Below, piece by piece: positions 11,099 through 21,015 of a DNA stretch of 64,000 nt. Made by a program: the position numbers and the translations under genes. The stretch is from Allacma fusca (lineage: Eukaryota > Arthropoda > Collembola > Symphypleona > Sminthuridae), in contig OX359245.1 in assembly GCA_947179485.1 (NCBI GenBank), forward strand, positions 27,391,067-27,455,066, written 5' to 3'. The notes below the pieces were generated by a model. It was given only the letters and a program-made list of their open reading frames with translations. It was not told the origin of the DNA and searched no databases. Numbering within the stretch: position 1 is the first letter of the stretch; each line of letters begins with the position of its first letter.

Positions 11099-13206
11099 CT
11101 TCAAGATTTATAAAACTTTTCGACGTTTTCTAAATAACGTATTTATCCTCCTAAATTTCGAGATTACAAATAATTATAACTATGTTTGGAAATGAATTAT
11201 TTTTGGTGATCAAAATCTGCACCTACTCTAGACCGAAAGTAAATTGCAAAAGGATTAGGAGCTCACGCCAGTTCGAGCTTTTAAATACACACATTGTTGA
11301 AAAGAAATTACTGGAACCTGTTTCCCCTCCACATTACTTACCGCTTATCCTTATACTGGGACATTAATCCATTTTTGTGAAATCAGCAGTATAGGGATGT
11401 CAGTCACTGCCTTTGTTAAAATACCGGTCATATCGGTTAGGGTAGATGAAAATGAGCTGATACTTAGTTTCCGAGACTCGTCAAATATTATCTGTATATT
11501 GTAAAAGAATCATTCTTACATATTTCCCACTGAAATCTGGGAATCTCTGTCGGATTCATTTGCCCCGTTAAGTTACTTTCATTATTTTTACGAGCATTTT
11601 ACGTGACTTCGAGAACGTGGAAGGTCTTTGAAAGAAAGTCCACTTACCATAACGTTTGGATTCCTGAGGGGACCGATGCATCGCTTGTGGGTGATATACG
11701 CCTTAGAAATAAATGTAATTATTGTAGGGTATTCCGGGCCTAGAATGGCACTACAATGATGATGTGACCGTTTCGGAATATAGTAAGTGACATCCCTAGT
11801 CAGCAAGAGCCGAAATAATTCTCATAGTGATCTAATAAAAATGCATAGTAGGATGTTGCTTGGGAATTAAATGGGTTAAGGAAAGAAAGACAGGCATTAG
11901 GAAACTGTACACGCATTTAAAAAAATCTAGTATGCATTCCATGATGAAAGACACCTTGCACAATAAATCCAATGATGGGCTTTCAGGTTATAGGAAATTC
12001 CAATCATGGACTGGCTGAAGCCATAAGTATAGTAAGCAATGAAACGGCATACGTCCAACAAATCGAAGCTATGCAATTTCAAATTTGCGTCCATACTAAA
12101 ATAGTAATTCATTGTCCTCTGTCTCAGAAACCGGATTTACTGGAAATCGTGTGAGCGGCAGGAGTAAAAATTACAAATGAGCTCCGTAACATCTTAGAGA
12201 AATAATTAAAAAATATTAACATCACTTGCCACAAATGAAATTATACTCATGGGTTCCAGTATTTCCGATGACTGGGGAAACTTTCTAATTCTCACATGAT
12301 TTCGCCCTAATTAGGGAACTCAAGCTCATTTTATAGAATTATCTGGAGTAACACTCGTGGCAATTAAATATAATACAGTGACATGGTATGACTTTATATG
12401 TACACTTACTTGAGTACGACAAGCGGCTCAATGGCAAATGAACATAATGTTTCGTATTAATTAACATTAATTATTATACCCTAGGCAAGACTTGTCAACA
12501 ACATAATTAGCTGGGTTTCATTTCTCACAGCACTGGACCTTTGTAAATGTGGTGAGTTCTATTAATTACTATAGTCAAGGTAGGGGCTAACGTGTATTTG
12601 CGAAGCCCTGCATTGGAAAAGAGAGCAACAAAATGGATGGTAATGTGAGTGATAGGAGTCAGTTTGTGTTTTAGTTTGAGCGATTGATGCACATGTTAAT
12701 TTCGCTCGCCCTCAACTCACGCTTGTCAACTCACACCACCTCACAATTGTGTACACATTTGGAAATCGCCCTCACGCTCATAATCGCACCAAGAAATAAT
12801 TATGTGCTCACCCTCGCACTCATGAGGGCGCTCGTTCAATCCACATGTACACCGGGTTAATAGCAAACAGGTCATCATTATTGGCTCTCTTTTACCATTT
12901 TTCTCTAGTTTAAGAGCTTCTTGGGTGCTTCATTTTTTATAATAATTCCAGGTTCTTTAATGAACCTTCATTTGTACATCTTCCGGATGTATTGCTGCTG
13001 ATTTGTGTAGGGACGTGCAAAATGGTGAATGAATTTTTAAATAATATTTTTTGCTTGATCTTGGGTTCCTTTTTGGATCAGCTTTAAGTGAAACCGAGAG
13101 TTTGTTTTTCACTGGATTTGGTTTGTATGTTTTTTTTTTCGGTGAAATGGCTGTTAAATTCTTCTTGCTTTGATCTCCGACGTTAAAACTTGTTGTCACT
13201 ATGTCT

Positions 13207-14169
13207 CAGGGATGGGATATCGGAAAAATATGGATTTAAATTCGGATTCGAATACTTTCTAATTTCGATTTCAATTTTAATTGTTTTTTATAATACCTAA
13301 AAATTTGAATTCCGATACGGATTCCAATATATTTAAATATTTCCTGAATTTGAATTCCGATTCAAATACTTTTCGGATATTCGTACAAAAAATAGGAATT
13401 TATTCAAAAGAACAATTTAATCGCCAAAAAATAAGCGATACATAACACAATAAGCGTTTTTGCATCTACATTACTACGCAAATAATTTAATATAAATTAA
13501 GCGCAGAAAACACACTCAACTGAAATTTCAGTAACTAGAAAAGGGAGGATTGATGCCATAACATTTCTAAAAAATTCGGAGTAATCTGTTAACCCATCTA
13601 ACTAATTTTCCGGTTAGTTCTTTCTGACAGTATTTATTTGCAAATCGAATTGTTTGATAACACATCGTAACTAAAATGCACTTCTACAGAATTAGTTTTA
13701 GGCATCCCCATGATGAGAACAAGATTTAAGAAAGGAGAAACTTGATTCACTTAATCGTCCTGTAAGACCGACACCATACAGTAATCTCATCCTATTTGTA
13801 GGAATGTTTGCAAAACGGGCTTTAAATCCCTGCCCATTACCAACCATACACTTTTCGTTTACCAAACGTTCCTTACTTCCTCTTTGGGTTTTATAATTGC
13901 ATGTGTACGGCTTTTAAAAAATCCTTGCTATGAACTTTTTCTCCCACGTGGAAGCATAAAACGCAATGAAATCGATACTTTATTGAAATCGGAATTGATT
14001 AATAAATATTCGAATACCGATTCGAATACCCTTGTTTTTGTTCTAATCCAATTTGGGATACAAATACCCTGGTGAATTTTTTTCCGATTCTAATATCGAT
14101 TCGGATACCCAAATTATTTTAATAGAATTCCGATTCTAATTCCGATTCGAATTCGAATTCCCGTCCCTG
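13207..14169. mobile_element. hAT-type MITE, copy B of the 3539 element
   Basis: Left end CAGGGATGGGA, right end TTCCCGTCCCTG, target duplication CTATGTCT at 13199-13206 and 14170-14177. The right terminus is better preserved than in copy A and confirms the terminal inverted repeat. Confidence 0.8.
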
Positions 14170-14459
14170 CTATGTCTATGGAGATGGGATAATATTTCCT
14201 AACTTCCATTTACGGGACGGTGTGTTGTTCCCGATGATAACCACGACATCTTTGGAGTTGTTGTAGACTTCGTCCCATTTAATCCTCTTTTGAAGGTGTT
14301 GTTGACCAGAATGAAGAGGAACTGAAAACGCAGACAGGACAACCCACAAGGAGTTTTACGAAGTCGAAACTCAACCATGAGAATACAACCAATTGTACTT
14401 TGCCGATGTAGCAGATGAAAAACACGCAAAGATTCACAGGTTTTACCGACGAACGGGGG

Positions 14460-14955
14460 TATAGGTAAATTGTTGTTGCTCTAAGGGTACATGTAAACTC
14501 TGGGTGCACTAAGGGTACATGTAAATTTTGGGTAAATTACGAGTACTGTTAAATTGTGGGTGCATTATGGGGAATGGAAAATTATGGGTACATTCGGGGT
14601 AAAGATAAATTGTGGGTGCATTAAGGTCAACGCAAAATTGTGGGTACATTAAGGTCAATGGAAAATTGTGGGTACATTACGGTTACAGGTAAAATGTGGA
14701 TACATTAAGGACAGCAAAATTGTGGTTACATTAAGTGTACAGGTAAATTGTGAGTGCATTAAAGTAGTAGGAAAATTGTGGGTACATTAGGTGCACAGGA
14801 GGACTAAGGGTACGGGTAAAGTTTTGGAATATTGCGGTTATAAGTAAATTGTGGGCGCATTAGAGTGCAGGTAAATTCTGCGTACATTAAGGGTATAGGT
14901 AAGTTGTAAATATATTAAGGGTACAGGTAATTTGTAGGTACTTATGAGTGCATGT
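14460..14955. repeat. Degenerate minisatellite, copy B
   Basis: Same unit series as 4790-5290 with a few base changes. It lies inside the segmental duplication. Confidence 0.8.
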
Positions 14956-16976
14956 ACTTTGGAGATAATGATACTCCCTTTTAATTTAAAATATTGGCCG
15001 GGGTACTGAAAACGTTTTGACGGGTACTGGAGTACGATTTTGGGTAATTAAAGGTACATCATTTCGTCGTGCCCGAAGATCGGGCACGGGGTACGAGTAT
15101 AAAAATATTTTATTAATCAGAGCTTTCCCGTAAACCGGCTTTGTCATTAATTGTGAAGGAGGTTGGAACAGATATGAAGCTGTAATTAATTACGATAAGT
15201 AGTTCAATGTGCATTGATCACAATAATGTGGGAGAATAATGTGAGAAATTTTCTTAAATTAGTTTCCCAGGTGATGTTCCTACTGTATTTGGAACGTTGA
15301 AGACATTTGTATTAATCTAAAGTATAAAATTGTCATTCATGCTTCTATAAGCAGGGACATTATTTCGGGGGATAGGAAACATGCCCAAGAATATTGGCCT
15401 CCTCGATAAACGTACCTTTAATGTACATCATCAGAATTTACCCATTTAGATGTTGAAGACCTGTGTCAAGTTCTGTGAACTCCTGTGGTTGAAGACAACG
15501 TATCATACTTTCACCAAAACTCTGCTTTAGAAACCCACATGTCCGATGAGCCACAAATATTCTGACTTATATTTTTTTTTATTTAGTGTCAACGTTCTAG
15601 TTTTCGAGAAAAAAAAAAGCGAAACAGCTTGAACAAATTAAAATAGTTTTGTAAAATATTTAATCCCATTGCTTCCCACTGGACCCAATAACATGTAACC
15701 ATTATTGACAATTAACATAAGACTTGATACTTACAGCAAGCACTACCAGCTCAACTCTCAGTTAGTAAATTCCATCATTGACGTAGCAAATTCAAGCCGA
15801 TAATAATTTTAGTTTCTCCAACCTTGCACTCCATTCTCTAAAAAGTTTAAATTACGTTTAAGTATTTCTTGAATTAAACATTAATATTTCAGATAGCTCC
15901 CTTTGTATTATTTTTATCGTGTGGTAGTACGTAAAAAAATATTACTTTTGTGATTTAACAAGTGACAATGTATATTATCAAGCCACAGTATTTTGATCCC
16001 ATATAATGCTAATTTTTTCAAAACCTTGTTTAATGAACCAACTATCGTTCTGATGTAAATATAATAATTATATAAATGCGTTGAAATGATGGGAAAATTC
16101 AATCCGACGCTGGCTCATCTTATGTGGACTATTTTGAGACATCTTATTAATTGGAGCTTTCCCCCTTAGAAATGTACACATGTTAAACTTAAACCTCAAA
16201 TCCATCACCCCGAGAAATTGGCCTGAGTATCTTTTTCAGAATTATAACCAGAAAAATTACTATAACATTGTTTACTTTATAATGAAGGCACTACGACTAC
16301 GACAGTGGTGCCGTGTCATCATTAATTGGATCTTTGTGATTTGAGATATATCTTTAAACAAGTAATAATATATTTTTGAAACAGGCTTGTAAGGAAGTAC
16401 ATATATCATAACAAAGAGGCCCATTTTTATTTTGACTTTTTATAAGACAAACTTGAGGATTATTGATAATTTTCTTGTTGGCACGAGGACTAATGCCACA
16501 TTTATTAACATAAAGTAGAATATAGTAACTCAACTTAATTGCAATTTGCAACAAGCTTCATTGAAAATATCATCGCTAAGCTACTTCGAAGAAGGGATAC
16601 TACATTCCAAGTTTTAATATTAAATAAATGCTAGGTTTTACAGTTTGAGTGCAGTTATGCGAATAGAACTTGCGAGCTATGCTAACTGTAAGTTCCGGTT
16701 GCAATATATACGCTTACTCTGTAAAGACAAATTTTTATTTAATGCTGAAACTTTGTAAAACCTTTTAATATGAGACTTGTGAAGAATATATGATCTCTCC
16801 CCAGTTGTTACAACCTGAGCTTCAGCTCAGATGGTAGAAGCTTTGCAATTGTGCTAGCAACATCGTCAATCCTGGCGCCGTCAGATGTGTAGGTGGCAAT
16901 TGACCGAACACGTGACCCAATCGTTTTTAAACCTGATTCCGATTTGCCCGTTTTTAAAATTAATTAAAAACTGGAC

Positions 16977-17073
16977 ATGAAAGGAATATACCAGATAAAA
17001 TATGACTCACGCGCTGCTGTACACATTGGAAAAACAGGACGGCCTCTAACAGTCCGCATTATTGAAAACATCT
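16977..17073 (+). pseudogene. GIY-YIG endonuclease remnant, copy B
   Basis: Homologous to 6966-7063. The GIY codons are kept, but substitutions alter the residues after YIG. A tRNA-like A box/B box pair precedes it at about 16806-16885, as in copy A. Confidence 0.45.
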
Positions 17074-17136
17074 AGACAATGAAAATCACAGAAAATGCTG
17101 TAAGTAGACATATACGACCTTTAACTAACTCTAAAT

Positions 17137-17523
17137 CAGGGGTCGGATTTTTGTAAATCTCACTGGAAGATCATTTCTGAATTTTCCTGCTGAATATTAA
17201 ATCCGTGCAGGGAGGTCCTCAACGTTTTCAAAAATCGCTGCTAAAAGGCTAAAACAAGGATCAAAGATTTTAAAAATCACTTTTGAAAAAAATAATTTCC
17301 CTACAAGACATCAAATCCCTGCCAAATAAGGTCAACCGTTCTAAAAATCCCTATTGGGATAACAATTTCCCCTGCCCATAAATTTGAAAAGTTCTTCCAG
17401 AAATAAGATCAAAAAATTTGAAAATCCCTGTTCGCAAAATTGAATACGTTTTCTTTGAGATTTTCCCTGCCAGAAATTTCCCTTGGAGAATCTTCCCGTC
17501 TTCCCACAAAAATCCAACCCCTG
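17137..17523. mobile_element. hAT-type MITE, TTTCCCTGC body (unit B)
   Basis: Ends CAGGGGTCGGATTTTTGT and ACAAAAATCCAACCCCTG. The target duplication CTCTAAAT/CTGTAAAT lies at 17129-17136 and 17524-17531. Orthologous by position to 7142-7533. Confidence 0.8.
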
Positions 17524-17764
17524 CTGTAAATGGGCAGAAAATAAGTAAACTCCTAATTAAACACGTTCCGTTCAACAAGGATTACTAATGAAGCAAAGCA
17601 CATAGCAAGCGGGGATTTGCAGTAAGTCTGACCTTTGCGGAGGATTTATTGTCCAAATGGTGTATGGGTATATATGATACATAATGGTATGTATGAAACT
17701 TATTGTTAGTTAAATCTACTACCCAATACCTTATTTATAACTGAATGTATTAACTAACAAGGTA

Positions 17765-18108
17765 AGATTTTGGGATGGTACAAGCCGATTCAAACAAAGC
17801 ATAGCACATGTTTTAGTACTCACCTAGTATGTTTCAAAACTCATGTAACTCGAGTGCATTTTGCCCCGTTCTCCTAGGACACGTCACCAAAGTTTCAAAA
17901 TTTAAAACGATACCACAGGTGGGGGGGACCTGTCTTTTCAAAAAAAGTTAATGTTAAATCCCATAAGGATTTTGAGTTTTTAAAAGTCGATGAAATTTTG
18001 ATTTTCGCTTTTCAATGAAATTCAAGCTTTTACGTACACATTTATATATCTTTCAACAAAATTCCCCAAAAAGTAATCCCTCCATCATGGCGCATCTGTA
18101 TTTATGTT
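17765..18108. other. Unassigned sequence before the gap
   Basis: Similarity to the unit at about 8870 ends near 17760. The following 340 bases have no recognisable frame, inverted repeat or relative elsewhere in the window. Confidence 0.3.
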
Positions 18109-18308
18109 NNNNNNNNNNNNNNNNNNNNNNNNNNNNNNNNNNNNNNNNNNNNNNNNNNNNNNNNNNNNNNNNNNNNNNNNNNNNNNNNNNNNNNNNNNNN
18201 NNNNNNNNNNNNNNNNNNNNNNNNNNNNNNNNNNNNNNNNNNNNNNNNNNNNNNNNNNNNNNNNNNNNNNNNNNNNNNNNNNNNNNNNNNNNNNNNNNNN
18301 NNNNNNNN
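18109..18308. other. Assembly gap (200 N)
   Basis: A run of exactly 200 N, the usual placeholder for a gap of unknown size. It ends five bases before the left LTR of the gypsy element, so most of that element's left flank is unseen. Confidence 1.
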
Positions 18309-18313
18309 AATAT

Positions 18314-18831
18314 TGAAAGAGTAGGTTATGGTCATACCATGAAATCCTAACTCCTGGATTATTTACTTATGTAATTGTCAAGAAATTGTAAATAATTGGA
18401 AATCGTGCTGATGGAAGGAATGATTATGAATAAACGATTGATTGTGATTTTCTATTAATCCGAAGACTAATTACTTTTATTTGATAATTGAAATCGAAAG
18501 GAAAAGGAAATGAAGATTAACAACTAAAAATAGGTGTTACTGGAATGACTCTCAGTTATTCACTGAAGAGTCTGGAAGAATCTTAAACTTAACAAGTGGC
18601 TACTTGAGCCTATTTTTACAATCTTAAGTCTAGACGTTACATCATAACGGATGTAACGGGACGTTGACACTCATTGGCTTTAGCCGATGGGAAGTGCTTA
18701 CTTTGCACCTTTACAATAAGTGTTGAAGTAACTTTGAACTGACTTAACCTATGGTTGTGTATTTCACAACTTAATTAATTAGTCATGTGAGACTTAACTA
18801 ATTTATGTAATTTCTATATACATACCTAACA
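18314..18831 (-). repeat. 3' LTR (518 bp)
   Basis: On the minus strand it starts TGTTAGG and ends CTCTTTCA (TG...CA). An AATAAA polyadenylation-type signal occurs at 18481-18476. The sequence just inside it (18832-18865) holds GGGGAAAATTTTGTCCCC, an inverted repeat, and no long purine run, so the polypurine tract is not obvious. Confidence 0.9.
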
Positions 18832-19089
18832 TCCCGGTCGGTCGGGGAAAATTTTGTCCCCAAAATTTAATAATTTGTAACTAAAATTCAAATTGTGTTA
18901 GTACAATTGGTATGTATTGTGAACAAAAGATAGGTAGAGTAAAGAAGAGATAGTGCAAAAATTATTTTTGTGTTTTTCTCTACGGGCTAGTACACATACT
19001 GAAATCATTTAAGGCGAAGGTGATAACAGGTGTAAAATCAACATTGTATTAGTACATCTTATCGTTATAAAATCAAAGTGAGCTTAAAA

Positions 19090-21015
19090 CTATGCTGGAG
19101 TCCGGGCAGACAGCTGGTTGGATAAATTGTTGAGGGCCACAATGGGTGGGTAGGGGTCATTGTTGTGTGGGCGGGGATTATTGATGAAATAGGCGCTGGG
19201 TAGGGCATGAGAGATTCGGGAGTTCTGACGGTTTCGTTGACGATACCGATAATAACAATATAATCCATACACAATTAAACCAAAACCAATTATGGTTGAA
19301 AGAGCAGTACTCGATAATGTAAAAATACGGAGAAGAACTTGAGAATCTCCCTCGCCAACGCCAATTTCCATCTTTGGAACCGGAAGAACGGGAAGAATGG
19401 GTTCCGGTGCCGTTTGCTTAGCATGTACAGGCGGAGAGAGGGTAGTAGTGAGAGTAACTGTCTGGCCGGGCTCATCCTTTTTATTCTGTAAGGAGAGAAA
19501 AGAATTATGAATAGATTTCCATTCTTCTAACATTTGTGTTATGTTAGCATCATAATTATTAACATCTTTGAATGGCTTAAAAGTATCATCGTTATAATCG
19601 TCAATCGTAATTGGTGAATTTATCAAGAGTCGTTTTTCGAGTGGGGAGGGAGTGGGCGGAGGAGAAGGAAGGGTTTCCTGGTCAGGTTTAGGAATTTCCG
19701 GGAAGGTGTTGGAGCGAGAGGGAATGAAATCCAAGATTTTACTAATAATTCGTGGGGCTACCATAAGAGCAGCTCCAGCAGCCATAACTTTGACTGCATT
19801 ATTTTTCTTGGCAGGTGCAGCCTGCATGGGAAGATCAAAATTTTTGTTACCGTTTTGAGCCATGGAAGGTAATGATTGGATACTGACTGACCGTTGTAGG
19901 GGTACCATCTTATGCATTGAATTGGTCCGGGCCATGTTGAGTTTGGTTCCGGCACCGGTGATCTTGGATAGATTGGGGAGGCTTCCCCAAATGCCTAGTG
20001 GAGCACTTTCACAGGCGAAGATAAAAAGAAAAATCATAATTATTAAGGTTGAAAAGTTGACGGGGCTTCCACGAATTCCCCTTGTTCGTTGAGAACGAGT
20101 TCCGGGTAGATTCGGTGAGGTTGATGGAGAGGAGTGAGTTGTATGGTTTCCATTATCGGTTGGGGTCTGAGGTCGATCACCGTCCCAGCCGTCGGAGTCC
20201 ATTGCTGCGGCGGCTTGACATGCGTCGTACCAGTCATCATATGAGTCGTTGGCGGGGGGCCGGGCGTCAGAGTTGGGAGAGGGCGAGTTTGGCAAACTGT
20301 CGTCATCACTTCCGGTGAAGTCACTTTCGGAAGTGAAGGTATATGTACAGGGCCTTGTTGAGGCGGCTGGGCGAGAGGGTTTTGAATGGGGTCCGGTGGA
20401 GCAGTTGTCAGGAGTTGTTGAGGCAATGTCAGAGTTGGGCCTTGACGTTGCCCGTGTTTCTTGACCCAATTGGATCGACGGGTTTGGATTGCACAAGTGT
20501 TGGCTGATTCCAACCATGCCCGAGAGATTTGTTCGAACCGAATTTGCGGATCGATGGAAATAACGGGCGTCGCTGAGACGTAATTCGGTGGGGCGTCGCG
20601 TAGTTGTAGGAGAAATTCGTTCCACATCTGAGATTGTTTCACTGTGGCTTGGAAGTATGTTGCGCTCAACTGGTCCAAAAGAGAGGGAATTTGGTCCGGT
20701 AATACAATTCCGACAGCAACATGGCGGAAGGTCCTCTTGAGAATAGGAATTGAGGAGTCGTAACAAGGTAGTTCGTTCCCAGACGCGTCGGCAAATTGAT
20801 ATGGAAATATCTGAACTGTGCAGATTGATACCGGGCAACAGATGAATGTGTCCGGGGTGCCGGGGAGATAAACTTTGATCAGTTCCGTCCATGGGTTGTC
20901 GGAGAGTCGGATGGCAGGATTGATACCCAGAGTTGTCGGGTATTGGACAATGCCTGGTACATAGGGGTACACAGGCGGGGACTGGGGATTGTTGCTGGTC
21001 ATTGTGGTCAGACAT
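19090..21015 (-). CDS. Gypsy 3' ORF Y: envelope-like membrane protein candidate, about 641 aa
   Basis: The frame is open from 21084; the first in-frame ATG past pol's body is at 21015, overlapping the last codons of pol. Numbered from 21084, a strongly hydrophobic stretch ending FACESA lies at about residues 344-360 and looks like an internal signal peptide. A second hydrophobic helix at about 592-613 is followed by a basic RYRQR stop-transfer and a tail of about 50 residues. Between them are an Ala/Gly-rich segment after a KK pair, a Pro-rich stretch, an NIT sequon and a Leu-patterned helix. The layout (signal peptide, ectodomain, TM near the C-terminus) is that of retroviral-type Env, but the ectodomain has no cysteine and I recognise no family. 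Its first 300 codons overlap ORF X, so translation may start later from a spliced mRNA. Function is inferred from layout and position only. Confidence 0.55.
   Translation of the reverse strand: MSDHNDQQQSPVPACVPLCTRHCPIPDNSGYQSCHPTLRQPMDGTDQSLSPRHPGHIHLLPGINLHSSDISISICRRVWERTTLLRLLNSYSQEDLPPCCCRNCITGPNSLSFGPVERNILPSHSETISDVERISPTTTRRPTELRLSDARYFHRSANSVRTNLSGMVGISQHLCNPNPSIQLGQETRATSRPNSDIASTTPDNCSTGPHSKPSRPAASTRPCTYTFTSESDFTGSDDDSLPNSPSPNSDARPPANDSYDDWYDACQAAAAMDSDGWDGDRPQTPTDNGNHTTHSSPSTSPNLPGTRSQRTRGIRGSPVNFSTLIIMIFLFIFACESAPLGIWGSLPNLSKITGAGTKLNMARTNSMHKMVPLQRSVSIQSLPSMAQNGNKNFDLPMQAAPAKKNNAVKVMAAGAALMVAPRIISKILDFIPSRSNTFPEIPKPDQETLPSPPPTPSPLEKRLLINSPITIDDYNDDTFKPFKDVNNYDANITQMLEEWKSIHNSFLSLQNKKDEPGQTVTLTTTLSPPVHAKQTAPEPILPVLPVPKMEIGVGEGDSQVLLRIFTLSSTALSTIIGFGLIVYGLYCYYRYRQRNRQNSRISHALPSAYFINNPRPHNNDPYPPIVALNNLSNQLSARTPA
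20043..21002 (-). CDS. Gypsy 3' ORF X: 319-aa protein of unknown function, nested in ORF Y
   Basis: It starts with an ATG six bases after the pol stop and runs 319 codons in a different frame from ORF Y. The N-terminal half has balanced composition with Trp, Cys and alternating hydrophobic residues (TELIKVYLPG, QMWNEFLLQL), like a folded domain. The C-terminal half is rich in Pro, Thr and Gln. No signal peptide, TM helix or zinc finger is seen. Its position directly behind pol suggests translation by reinitiation or from a spliced mRNA. It could be an accessory protein of the element, or the true product of this region with ORF Y beginning further down. I do not recognise the family. Confidence 0.5.
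   Translation of the reverse strand: MTSNNPQSPPVYPYVPGIVQYPTTLGINPAIRLSDNPWTELIKVYLPGTPDTFICCPVSICTVQIFPYQFADASGNELPCYDSSIPILKRTFRHVAVGIVLPDQIPSLLDQLSATYFQATVKQSQMWNEFLLQLRDAPPNYVSATPVISIDPQIRFEQISRAWLESANTCAIQTRRSNWVKKHGQRQGPTLTLPQQLLTTAPPDPIQNPLAQPPQQGPVHIPSLPKVTSPEVMTTVCQTRPLPTLTPGPPPTTHMMTGTTHVKPPQQWTPTAGTVIDLRPQPIMETIQLTPLHQPHRIYPELVLNEQGEFVEAPSTFQP

Larger units (their letters stand above)
10283..17600. repeat. Segmental duplication, copy B
   Basis: Partner of 616-7605 in the same orientation. It is near-identical to about 15560 and then clearly more diverged, with extra sequence at about 16100-16540 relative to copy A. The left junction at 10282/10283 abuts unrelated sequence. Copy B carries no pogo-like MITE at the position equivalent to 7611. 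Confidence 0.9.

Noticed and set aside
18015-18350. Open frames spanning the N gap
   Set aside because: They are open only because N codons are not read as stops.
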